This document shows, piece after piece, positions 7,702 through 15,651 of a DNA stretch of 49,077 nt (the first letter of the stretch is position 1; each line of letters opens with the position of its first letter). The DNA comes from Bacteroidales bacterium (GTDB taxonomy: Bacteria; Bacteroidota; Bacteroidia; Bacteroidales; UBA932). The notes under the pieces are model-generated. The model had not been told where the DNA came from, did no database searches, and was given only the letters and a program-made list of their open reading frames with translations. The stretch covers positions 1 to 49,077 of the forward strand of contig JAEEXZ010000011.1 of NCBI GenBank assembly GCA_016288055.1. The letters run 5' to 3'. A program made the position numbers and the translations under genes.

Positions 7702-8247
7702 ATGACTATCATCATCATTATTGCCGTCCTGGCACTCCTGATCCTCTGGATCATCGGCGTTCAAAACAAGCTCGTCAAGAGCGATGAGTTCTGCAATAAC
7801 GCCCTCAAACAGATCAATGTGCAGCAAATCAGCCGCTACGATGCCCTCCAGGCTCTGGTGAAGCTTACCCGAGAGTACTCCTCCTACGAGGCCGACACCC
7901 TTCAGAAGATAGTGGAAGCCCGTAAAATCACCTCTTCGCCCGTCCCCACCGCCGCGGATATCGACGCCAACGAATCCGTCCTGAAGGAAATCAGCGCCAA
8001 ACTCGTCGCCGTGGCCGAGGCCTACCCGGACCTCAAGGCCAACGGAAACTACCAGAAGACGATGGCCAGCATCGAGAAATACGAAGAAAACGTCCGCCTT
8101 TCCCGCATGACCTTCAACGACACCGTCACCCGCTTCAACCAGCAGGTCCGTTCTTTCCCCACCTCTGTCGTGGCCGGCATGCTGGGCTTTGCGAAACGGG
8201 ATTACCTGGCCGACGATGTGACCAAGAAGGATTATCCGACTATCTGA
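7702..8247 (+). CDS. lemA: LemA family protein
   Basis: A 181-residue protein with one N-terminal membrane anchor (residues 1-20, rich in Ile/Leu) and a helical domain. LVKSDEFCNNALKQINVQQISRYDALQALVKL matches the conserved LemA core, where DIxLQRRxDLIPNLV is common elsewhere. Helical bundles with many charged residues follow, ending in FAKRDYLADDVTKKDYPTI. LemA proteins are inner-membrane or periplasm-facing proteins of unclear function. It overlaps the next gene by one base (TGATG), and lemA plus a DUF2207 protein is a frequent pair, implying joint action. Confidence 0.88.
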   Translation: MTIIIIIAVLALLILWIIGVQNKLVKSDEFCNNALKQINVQQISRYDALQALVKLTREYSSYEADTLQKIVEARKITSSPVPTAADIDANESVLKEISAKLVAVAEAYPDLKANGNYQKTMASIEKYEENVRLSRMTFNDTVTRFNQQVRSFPTSVVAGMLGFAKRDYLADDVTKKDYPTI

Positions 8248-9908
8248 TGAAACGGCTTCTGACCTTTGTCTTCGCCGCAGTGCTGTGCCTCAGTGCTGCG
8301 GCGGAAAGCATCCGGACTATCCGCGACGTGGATATCCGGGTAGAGCTGAACCGTGACGGAAGCGCCTGGATTACCCAGACCTGGGATGCCGAAGCCGGCG
8401 GCGACGGTACGGAATTCTATATCCCCATAGGGAACCTGGGGCCGATGACCGTCGGCCAGCTTCAGGTTAGCGAGAACGGTGTCCCGTACGAGAGCCTGGA
8501 CAGGCGCTGGGATGTGGATCGCGACCGCAGTTACAAGACGGGCAAATGCGGAATTGTCCCCAAAAGGAATGGCGTGGAACTGTGCTGGGGCCTTGGACGG
8601 AGGGGCAACCATATCTGGCAGGCCCGTTTCTTCGTCACCGGCCTGGTGCAGGGTTACGAGGAGGCCGATGGTTTCAATTTCCAGTTCGTCAACAAGGGAA
8701 TGAGGCCGGCTCCCCGTCATGCCCGTGTCACCATAGTACCGGCCTTCGACTGTCCGGCATGGACCTATGACAACACCCGGGTGTGGGCCTTCGGCTTCTA
8801 CGGAGACATCAACCTGGTGGATGGTGCCGTCGTGGCCGAGACCTCTGAAGAAATGGAGTACGACAGCTCCCTCATCGCCCTTGTCAAGTTCGAGAAGGGG
8901 CTTTTCTCCCCGGCCGTTTCTTCGGATCAGCCGTTCCAGCAGGTGCTGGACCGTGCCCTGGAAGGCAGTTCTTACGGGGAGGACGAGGACGGAAAGTGGT
9001 TTCTGATATTATTCGCCCTATGCTTCTTGGGCTTCTTTGCGCTCGTTCTCTGGGTTGCGATAGCATCGGCCCTTGGATACAAGTGGCGTCGATCCTTCTT
9101 CGGAAAGACCAAAATTACCGGGTGGTTCCGCGACGTTCCGTTGGAAGGCAACCTCTTTGCCGCGTACTACGCTCTTTCCAAGGGCAGGCGCTTTGAGATA
9201 TCGGCCCCGGCCAACAGCCTTATCGGCGCGTATTTCCTGCGCTGGGTCATGAACGGGCAGGTCAATGTTCAGGCCGATCCCGCCCACCCCAGGCGCGTCA
9301 ACCTTTCTTTTGTCGCCGAATCCGTGTCGGAAGATGACGTGGAAGAAGCCCTGTACCAGATGGCCCGCAGTGCCGCCGGTTCCAACCTTCTGCTGGAAAA
9401 GAACGAATTTGAAGACTGGTCCCGTAGAAACTACAAAAAGGTGATGGCCTGGCCCGACCGTGCCCTTGCCCGCGGAAAACGCTGGTTCCATGACAAGTCC
9501 TTCCTGCTGGGTACTTACAGACTGACCCCCGCCGGTCAGGCGGAGGCCAGTCATGTCATCGAGTTCAGGAACTACCTGAAGGACTTTACGCTGAGTGACG
9601 AACGCGCCGCTTCTGAAGTGCGACTGTGGAAAGAGTATCTGGTCTATGCCCAGCTGTTCGGCATCGCCGACCGTGTGGCCAGCCAGTTCCAGAAGCTTTA
9701 TCCGGCCCAGTTCGAAGAGCTGTCCCGTTCTACCGGCATAGATCCCACGACGCTTTACTACACTATGCACTGGGCCAACAGGATGAGCACCCGTGCCTTT
9801 GCCGGAGCCGTTTCGAAGGCCGGCAGCGTCAACGGCACCGGCGGTCACTCCTCATTCGGCGGCGGTGGCGGCTTCTCCGGCGGCGGCTTCGGCGGCGGTG
9901 GCCGCTAG
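8247..9908 (+). CDS. DUF2207 domain membrane protein
   Basis: A 553-residue protein. It has a signal peptide (MKRLLTFVFAAVLCLSAAAES) and an extracytoplasmic beta-rich DUF2207 domain (about 22-240) starting IRTIRDVDIRVELNRDGSAWI. A membrane segment at about 250-277 (WFLILFALCFLGFFALVLW) is followed by a large cytoplasmic region and a glycine-rich tail (GGGGGFSGGGFGGGGR). The Gly-rich end is typical of the family. The function is unknown; the fixed partner LemA suggests a two-protein envelope module. Translation is coupled to lemA by the one-base stop/start overlap. Confidence 0.87.
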   Translation: MKRLLTFVFAAVLCLSAAAESIRTIRDVDIRVELNRDGSAWITQTWDAEAGGDGTEFYIPIGNLGPMTVGQLQVSENGVPYESLDRRWDVDRDRSYKTGKCGIVPKRNGVELCWGLGRRGNHIWQARFFVTGLVQGYEEADGFNFQFVNKGMRPAPRHARVTIVPAFDCPAWTYDNTRVWAFGFYGDINLVDGAVVAETSEEMEYDSSLIALVKFEKGLFSPAVSSDQPFQQVLDRALEGSSYGEDEDGKWFLILFALCFLGFFALVLWVAIASALGYKWRRSFFGKTKITGWFRDVPLEGNLFAAYYALSKGRRFEISAPANSLIGAYFLRWVMNGQVNVQADPAHPRRVNLSFVAESVSEDDVEEALYQMARSAAGSNLLLEKNEFEDWSRRNYKKVMAWPDRALARGKRWFHDKSFLLGTYRLTPAGQAEASHVIEFRNYLKDFTLSDERAASEVRLWKEYLVYAQLFGIADRVASQFQKLYPAQFEELSRSTGIDPTTLYYTMHWANRMSTRAFAGAVSKAGSVNGTGGHSSFGGGGGFSGGGFGGGGR

Positions 9909-9943
9909 GCGCGTGGGCATCGGCCCTCATTGCGCCCAGGGGC

Positions 9944-11368
9944 TCATTTCTTCCCGCGCCAGAGGGCGGTCATGTCTTCGAGGGTCTTGCCCTTGGTCTC
10001 GGGGACCAGGCGCCAGACGAAGACGGCGGCGACAAGGCAGATGATGCCGTAGAGCGCATAGGCGAAGAACGGGCTCCAGCTGTACATGGGCACGAAGGTG
10101 GAACTTACGACGAAGTTGAAGATCCACTGGAAGGCGACGGCCCAGGCGGTAGCCTGGCTTCGGATGGTGTTGGGGAACAGCTCGGCGATGTAAACCCAGC
10201 AGATGGGACCCCAGCTGAACATGAAGGAGGCGCTGTACACCATGATGCTCAGGACGGGCACCAGGGCGGGCAGGCTGACGACATTCGAAAGAGCCACGCC
10301 GAAGGCGCCCAGGGCCATGCCCAGGGAACCGGTGATGAGCAGCGGCTTACGTCCCAGTTTCTCCACCGTAAAGACGGCCACCAGCGTAAAGCTGATGTTT
10401 ACCACGCCCATGATCACCGTGAAGAGCATGTTGTTGGAAACGCCCATGGACTCGAAGATACGGGGGGCAAAGTAGAGCACGGCATTGATGCCGATCACTT
10501 GCTGGAACACGGACAGCATGCAGCCGATGAACACCACCAGGAAGCCGAACGCGAAGAGTTTCTCCTGCTTCTTGCCAGCCTCGGCATTGAAAGTGGCCTG
10601 AATGTCGGAGAGGATCTCGCGGGCGCGGGCTTCTCCGTTGATGTTGGACAGTACCTCCAGGGCTTTTTCTTCATTGCCGTGCATGGCCAGGTAACGCGGC
10701 GTCTCGGGGACCAGCAGGATGAGCAGGGCGAACAGCCCGGCCGGAACAGCCTCGGAGACGAACATCACTCTCCAGCCGACAGCGTTGGTCCAGGCCACCA
10801 CGTCGGGGTCCGCTGCATGGCTGCGGATAATGAGGAAATTCACGAAATACACCACCAGCTGGCCGAAGATGATGGCGAACTGGTTCCAGGACACGAGCGT
10901 CCCGCGCCTGTTGGCAGGCGCTACCTCGGCGATATACATAGGGCAGAGGGCCGATGCCATACCCACGCCGATACCGCCCAGCACACGGTAGAGGTTGAAT
11001 GCGACCAGCAGGCTCTTCGTGGGGACACCCTTGGCGAAGAACAAGAACTCCGGGTAGTAGGAACCCAGCGCGCTGAGGAAGAAGAGGATACCTGCAATGA
11101 ACAGGGATTTCTTGCGGCCCAGCCGGGACGCTGCAAAACCGGAGAGGAGCGCGCCGATGATACAGCCGATCAGGGCGCTGGAAGTGGTGAATCCGTGGAG
11201 GGCGTCGGTGTATGTGAAATCTCCAGCGCTCTGGAAAAAGGCCTGGAGGCCCTTTTCCGCGCCGGAGATTACAGCTGTGTCATACCCGAACAAAAGGCCG
11301 CCGATTACCGCGATCAGGACAATCCCGAACAGGTACGCGGGGCTGCCGTTTTGTCTGTAGCTTGCCAT
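9944..11368 (-). CDS. xylE: D-xylose:H+ symporter (MFS sugar porter)
   Basis: A 474-residue, 12-segment sugar porter. Family motifs present are GYDTAVISGAEKGL in the first helix, GRKKSLFIAG after helix 2, the PETPRYLAMHG motif, IGINAVLYFAPRIFESMG in helix 7 (sugar-contacting QQVIGIN), KLGRKPLL, and PETKGKTLE near the C-terminus. It imports xylose, or a similar monosaccharide, across the inner membrane using the proton gradient. It is the third gene of xylB-xylA-xylE, and its ATG overlaps the xylA stop by one base, so xylose is the likely substrate. Confidence 0.9.
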   Translation of the reverse strand: MASYRQNGSPAYLFGIVLIAVIGGLLFGYDTAVISGAEKGLQAFFQSAGDFTYTDALHGFTTSSALIGCIIGALLSGFAASRLGRKKSLFIAGILFFLSALGSYYPEFLFFAKGVPTKSLLVAFNLYRVLGGIGVGMASALCPMYIAEVAPANRRGTLVSWNQFAIIFGQLVVYFVNFLIIRSHAADPDVVAWTNAVGWRVMFVSEAVPAGLFALLILLVPETPRYLAMHGNEEKALEVLSNINGEARAREILSDIQATFNAEAGKKQEKLFAFGFLVVFIGCMLSVFQQVIGINAVLYFAPRIFESMGVSNNMLFTVIMGVVNISFTLVAVFTVEKLGRKPLLITGSLGMALGAFGVALSNVVSLPALVPVLSIMVYSASFMFSWGPICWVYIAELFPNTIRSQATAWAVAFQWIFNFVVSSTFVPMYSWSPFFAYALYGIICLVAAVFVWRLVPETKGKTLEDMTALWRGKK

Positions 11369-12684
11369 TATTTAGCGTAGAGATTAAGGAAGGTTTCGTA
11401 GAGTTCCTGTTTGCCGGAGGCAACCTTGGGTTCGCCATTCTTCTTTCCGTACTCGTACAGTTCTTCGAGCGTAGCCTTTCCTTCCTCGAATTTCTTGCCC
11501 ATACCGCTGTCGAAGGAAGCGTAGCGCTCCTTGACCATCTTGGGCATGGGGCTTTCTTCCAGGATGGCGGCTGCGTTAAGCAGTGCGTGGGCCATGGCGT
11601 CCATGGCGCTGATGTGGGCGATGAACAGGTCTTCGAGGTCGGTGGAGGAACGGCGCAGCTTGGCGTCGAAGTTGGTACCGCCGTTACCGAAGCCGCCGTT
11701 CAGCAGGACCTGCATCATGGCCTGGGTGAGGTCATAGGCGTCCACGGGGAACTGGTCCGTATCCCAGCCGTTCTGGGCGTCTCCGCGGTTGGCGTCGATG
11801 TTGCCCAGGAAGCCGTTTTCACGGGCGACGGTAAGTTCGTGCTCGAAGGTGTGGCCGGCCAGGGTGGCGTGGTTCACTTCGATGTTCACCTTGAAGTCCT
11901 TGTCCAGGCCATTGGCGCGCAGGAACCCGATCACGGTCTCCGTATCCACGTCGTACTGGTGCTTGGTGGGCTCCATGGGCTTGGGCTCGATGAGGAACGT
12001 ACCCTTGAATCCCTTGGCACGGGCATAGTCGCGGGCTGCCTTCAGCATGGCGGCGAGGTGGTCTTTCTCGCGCTGCATCTGGGTGTTCAGCAGGGTGTAG
12101 TAACCTTCACGGCCGCCCCAGAACACATAGTTGGTACCACCCAGCTTGATGGTGGCATCCAGGGCGTTCTTGATCTGGACGGCGGCACGGGCCACCACGT
12201 CGAACTGGGGGTTGGTGGCGGCGCCGTTCATGTAACGCTTGTTGCCGAACACATTGGCCGTGCCCCACAGGTTCTTGATCCCGGTAGCCTTCATCTTCTC
12301 TGCCAGGTAGTCGGTGATGTCCTTCATGCGGGCTTCGTATTCGGCGATATCCTCGCAGTCTTCCACCAGATCGATGTCGTGGAAGCAGAAGTAGCCGAGA
12401 CCCATCTTCTGCATGAACTCAAAGCCGGCATCGGCCTTGGCGCGGGCGCGCTCGTAGGGGCAGTCGGCCTTATCCCACTCGTAGCTGCGGGTCTGGCCGC
12501 CGAAGGGGTCGGCGGAAGCCTGGCCCAGGGTGTGCCACCAGGCCATGGCGAACTTGAACCAGTCCTTCATGGGTTTGCCCATGACTACGCGGTCTGCCTC
12601 ATAGTAATGGAAAGCAAGGGGATTTTTGCTCTTGGCACCTTCAAAGGGAATGGTGCCGATTCCGGGAAAATATTCTTTAGCCAT
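11368..12684 (-). CDS. xylA: Xylose isomerase
   Basis: A 438-residue enzyme converting D-xylose to D-xylulose. Signature stretches are YFCFHDIDLVED (99-110), with the catalytic His102/Asp105 pair, NYVFWGGREGYYTLLNT, the metal ligand region FLIEPKPMEPTKHQYD, and VEVNHATLAGHTFEHEL-like sequence (NIEVNHATLAGHTFEHEL). Length matches group II xylose isomerases. A longer reading frame starts 75 nt upstream, but MAKEYFPGIG is the family start. It overlaps xylE by one base and lies 16 nt after xylB. Confidence 0.97.
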   Translation of the reverse strand: MAKEYFPGIGTIPFEGAKSKNPLAFHYYEADRVVMGKPMKDWFKFAMAWWHTLGQASADPFGGQTRSYEWDKADCPYERARAKADAGFEFMQKMGLGYFCFHDIDLVEDCEDIAEYEARMKDITDYLAEKMKATGIKNLWGTANVFGNKRYMNGAATNPQFDVVARAAVQIKNALDATIKLGGTNYVFWGGREGYYTLLNTQMQREKDHLAAMLKAARDYARAKGFKGTFLIEPKPMEPTKHQYDVDTETVIGFLRANGLDKDFKVNIEVNHATLAGHTFEHELTVARENGFLGNIDANRGDAQNGWDTDQFPVDAYDLTQAMMQVLLNGGFGNGGTNFDAKLRRSSTDLEDLFIAHISAMDAMAHALLNAAAILEESPMPKMVKERYASFDSGMGKKFEEGKATLEELYEYGKKNGEPKVASGKQELYETFLNLYAK

Positions 12685-12700
12685 AATAGAAAATGATTTA

Positions 12701-14176
12701 TTAGTTATCGTTGATATGGGATTTCCATCTTTGGTATGCTTCGCGGTATTCTTCCTCATGGGAAGGAGTGATGACAGCCAGGCGCTCCAGGCTGGCGAAC
12801 GCCTCGCGCGGGCCTGCGTAGATGCCCGCCCCTATGCCGGCACCTTTGGCGGCGCCCACGGAACCGTCCGTATTGTACAGTTCGATGGTGGCGCCGGAAA
12901 CGCCGGAGAGCGTTTCGCGGAAAATCTGTGACTGGAACATGTTGGCCAGGCCGGCATGGATCCTGTCCACTTTCAGGCCCATCTTTTCCATGATCTCGAT
13001 GCCGTACTGGAAGGAGAACACGATGCCTTCCTGGGCCGCGCGCAGAAGGTGTCTGCGGTCATGCGTATTGAAGTTAACCCCGTGGAGGCTGCATCCGGTC
13101 TCGCGGTTTTCCAGCATGCGCTCCGCTCCGTTGCCGAAGGGGAGGATGGAAACGCCTTCCGAACCGATGGGAACCTGTGCGCACAGGGCATTCATCTCTA
13201 CATAGGAGATGCCGTCCGGGGCCACGTTGCGGCGCATCCAGCTGTTCAGGCAGCCGGTTCCGTTGATACACAGCAGCACGCCCAGGCGGGGATCCTCCGC
13301 TGTATGGTTCACATGGGCGAAGCAATTGACGCGGGAAAGGGGATCGTGCGCAATCTGGCCGATAACGCCGTACACGACGCCCGAGGTCCCTGCCGTCGAT
13401 GCAATTTCACCGGGGTTGAACACGTTGAGGCTGAGGGCATTGTTGGGCTGGTCTCCGGCACGGTACGTGACGGGGGTGCCTTCCGCGAGGCCCAGCGATT
13501 CGGCCGCCTTGCGGCACAGCGTACCCTGTACCCCGAAGGTGGGGCGGATCTGGGGGAGGATGGTCTCGTCAAAGCCGAAGTAATCCAGCAGCGGTGCGCT
13601 GGGCTCGTTCTTGACGAAATCCCAGAAGATGCCCTCCGACAGGCCGCTCACCGTGGTGCAGACGGATTCTGTCAGGCGCATGGCGATGTAGTCTCCCGGG
13701 AGCATTACCTTCCAGATGCGTTTGTACAGGTCCGGCTCGTTCTCCTTCACCCAGGCCAGTTTGGCGGCGGTAAAGTTGCCGGGGGAGTTCAGCAGATGGT
13801 CCAGGCAGTAATCCACGCCCAGGGCCTGGCAGGCCGTCTGGCCGTAGGGAACGGCGCGGGAGTCACACCAGATGATGGCGGGCCGAAGGACATTCATGTC
13901 CCGGTCCACGCACACCAGCCCGTGCATCTGATAGGAGATGCCGATGGCTTTGATGTCGCGGGGAGAGACGCCTGAAAGGGCCAGGACACTGGCCGTGGCA
14001 AGTTTCAGGTTACCCAGCCACATGGCGGGATCCTGTTCCGCCCAGCCTTGCTGTTTGGCGATGATGGGCGCTTCATTTTTAGGGAAAAAGTCGGAGGCAA
14101 CGCACTTCCCGGTTTCCGCGTCCACGAGGGAAGCCTTCACGGAAGAACTGCCGATATCGTATCCAAGTAAATACAT
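12701..14176 (-). CDS. xylB: Xylulokinase (FGGY family)
   Basis: A 491-residue carbohydrate kinase phosphorylating D-xylulose to xylulose 5-phosphate. Seen are the phosphate-1 motif LGYDIGSSSVKASLVD (4-19), GISYQMHGLVCVD with the substrate-binding MHG, AIIWCDSRA, GTSGVVYGV after TAGTSG (adenosine site), and a FGGY C-terminal domain. I use the ATG at 14176 because the phosphate-binding strand starts there; the frame extends 123 nt further upstream into the preceding gene. A -7 box sits only 4 nt upstream of the ATG, so the mRNA is probably leaderless. First gene of xylB-xylA-xylE. Confidence 0.95.
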   Translation of the reverse strand: MYLLGYDIGSSSVKASLVDAETGKCVASDFFPKNEAPIIAKQQGWAEQDPAMWLGNLKLATASVLALSGVSPRDIKAIGISYQMHGLVCVDRDMNVLRPAIIWCDSRAVPYGQTACQALGVDYCLDHLLNSPGNFTAAKLAWVKENEPDLYKRIWKVMLPGDYIAMRLTESVCTTVSGLSEGIFWDFVKNEPSAPLLDYFGFDETILPQIRPTFGVQGTLCRKAAESLGLAEGTPVTYRAGDQPNNALSLNVFNPGEIASTAGTSGVVYGVIGQIAHDPLSRVNCFAHVNHTAEDPRLGVLLCINGTGCLNSWMRRNVAPDGISYVEMNALCAQVPIGSEGVSILPFGNGAERMLENRETGCSLHGVNFNTHDRRHLLRAAQEGIVFSFQYGIEIMEKMGLKVDRIHAGLANMFQSQIFRETLSGVSGATIELYNTDGSVGAAKGAGIGAGIYAGPREAFASLERLAVITPSHEEEYREAYQRWKSHINDN

Positions 14177-14180
14177 GTTA

Positions 14181-14188
14181 CAAATATA
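14181..14188 (-). promoter_or_regulatory. -7 box of xylBAE, nearly abutting the start codon
   Basis: On the minus strand TATATTTG is followed by 4 nt and then the xylB ATG. Initiation about 5-7 nt downstream of this box would place +1 at or next to the start codon. It gives xylBAE a promoter separate from the GH43 genes upstream. Confidence 0.6.
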
Positions 14189-14208
14189 GTCAAATTTATT
14201 AAACCGTT

Positions 14209-15651
14209 TTAGCGACGGACCAAATCCCACTTGCAATTGTCGCTGGAGAAGTCGAAACGGCCCAGTCCGGGCGTGCTGTCGGCGACGGATACCAGGCACA
14301 GCGCCGCACCGGGCTGACCGGGGATTTCTTTAGGCATGATACGGAAAGTCCCGTCCGTGAGCTGGTCCACGCGCCACAATTCGCAGGCGGCGCCGCTGAA
14401 CTCCGGCACGGTCTCCAGGCGGGCGCCTTCCGCTGTAGCCAGCGCGCGGGTGGTGCCTTCAATCACAATCTTGTAATAAGGACCGCCCAGGTAGCCGCCT
14501 GCTTCGGGAACTGCCTGCAGCGTCCATTTTTGGTGCGGACGGGCGATGTAGTCCCCCAGGCGCACCTGCGTATTGCCGGAAGGCCAGCCATCGGCCACAT
14601 CTTCCAGCTTCTGTCCTTCCAGTACAGCCACTTTCTCGTCGGGTTTCATCCAGAAGGGCATCATTCCGCCTTCCACGCGCACGAAGTCCACGGTGAGTTC
14701 CAGGCCGTAGCCGCGCCGGCGGGAAAGGATCTTGTAGTTTCCGTCTTCCACCAGGGGAGCGCCTTCCGGCCAGCCGTCCTTCCACAGGATGGGGCGGATG
14801 GCGAGGACGCTGCGTCCGCTGCGGTCCAGGTCGGCCTCATAGTGAAGTGACATCTTCTCAACGCCTTCCTCGAGGACAATACGGCCGAAGTGGCCGGCGC
14901 CGAAGCGGCGTTCCTCGGCGGCGATGACCATCTTTCCTCCGCCGCGGAGCATGTCACGCCCCACATTATCCAGATACGGTCCCGTCACGCTGCGGGAGCG
15001 GCCCACGACAATGTTATAGGTAGAATTGACCCCGTCGCAGCAGCTGCCGTGCGTTCCCAGCAGATAGTACCAGCCGTCGCGGTAGATGAGGGTGGTTGCC
15101 TCGCAGTCGATGGCGATATCTACGGGCCGATTTCCCTCTTTCCGTGCGCCTGTCGCCGGATCCAGCTCTACCATGCGGATGAAGCCGAAGTAGGTGCCGT
15201 AGGTGCAGTACAGACGGCCGTCCGGCGTCATGAGAAAGCCAACGTCAATGGCGTCGCAGTCTTCGTCGGCCTCGGAACGGGCCACCTCGACGGGCTCGGT
15301 GTAGCCGAAGTCCGGGGAAGCGGGATCCAGCGTCTTGTTCCACATGGTAAGGATGGTGCCGGCGTGGGGACCGTTGAAGCCGCCGCCGGTGGAACTGTAA
15401 CCCACCAGGTAGCGGTCCCCGATTTTGATGACATCCGGGGCGGCGCCGCCGCCGGGACGCACGCCTCCGCTGTGCCAGACCCAGCCGTCCTCGGAGATGA
15501 GGCCGCCCTGTCCGGTCCCGAAGGTGTAGTATTTACCGTCACATTCCGCCACGGTGGACGGGTCGTGGATATAGGGTGCGCCCACCTGGGCGGCGGCCGT
15601 CAGGCCGCAGGAGGCGACAAGCATCGAAAGCAGTATCTTTTTCATGGTCAT
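14209..15651 (-). CDS. Secreted GH43 glycosidase (arabinanase/arabinofuranosidase-like)
   Basis: About 480 residues with a signal peptide (MKKILLSMLVASCGLTAAAQ). The GH43 five-bladed propeller begins YIHDPSTVAECDGKYYTFGTG, where the first Asp is the usual base. It continues with CDAIDVGF, carrying the pKa-modulating Asp, and DCEATTLIYRDGWYYLLGTHG, carrying the likely acid Glu. About 150 further residues (from about 320) form a beta-rich accessory domain. The pattern resembles endo-arabinanase/arabinofuranosidase-type GH43, so it may trim arabinose from arabinoxylan; specificity is not certain. The ATG at 15651 overlaps the upstream GH43 stop (ATGA); an ATG at 15645 giving MKK is equally possible. 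Confidence 0.82.
   Translation of the reverse strand: MTMKKILLSMLVASCGLTAAAQVGAPYIHDPSTVAECDGKYYTFGTGQGGLISEDGWVWHSGGVRPGGGAAPDVIKIGDRYLVGYSSTGGGFNGPHAGTILTMWNKTLDPASPDFGYTEPVEVARSEADEDCDAIDVGFLMTPDGRLYCTYGTYFGFIRMVELDPATGARKEGNRPVDIAIDCEATTLIYRDGWYYLLGTHGSCCDGVNSTYNIVVGRSRSVTGPYLDNVGRDMLRGGGKMVIAAEERRFGAGHFGRIVLEEGVEKMSLHYEADLDRSGRSVLAIRPILWKDGWPEGAPLVEDGNYKILSRRRGYGLELTVDFVRVEGGMMPFWMKPDEKVAVLEGQKLEDVADGWPSGNTQVRLGDYIARPHQKWTLQAVPEAGGYLGGPYYKIVIEGTTRALATAEGARLETVPEFSGAACELWRVDQLTDGTFRIMPKEIPGQPGAALCLVSVADSTPGLGRFDFSSDNCKWDLVRR

Noticed and set aside
9626..11380. 584-codon rightward frame opposite xylE
   Set aside because: It covers the antisense of xylE and the DUF2207 tail; composition is Asp/Gly/His-rich noise, and xylE is well supported.
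14177..14299. Longer xylB start
   Set aside because: It would add 41 residues, read through the promoter and the end of the GH43 gene, and precede the conserved phosphate-binding motif.
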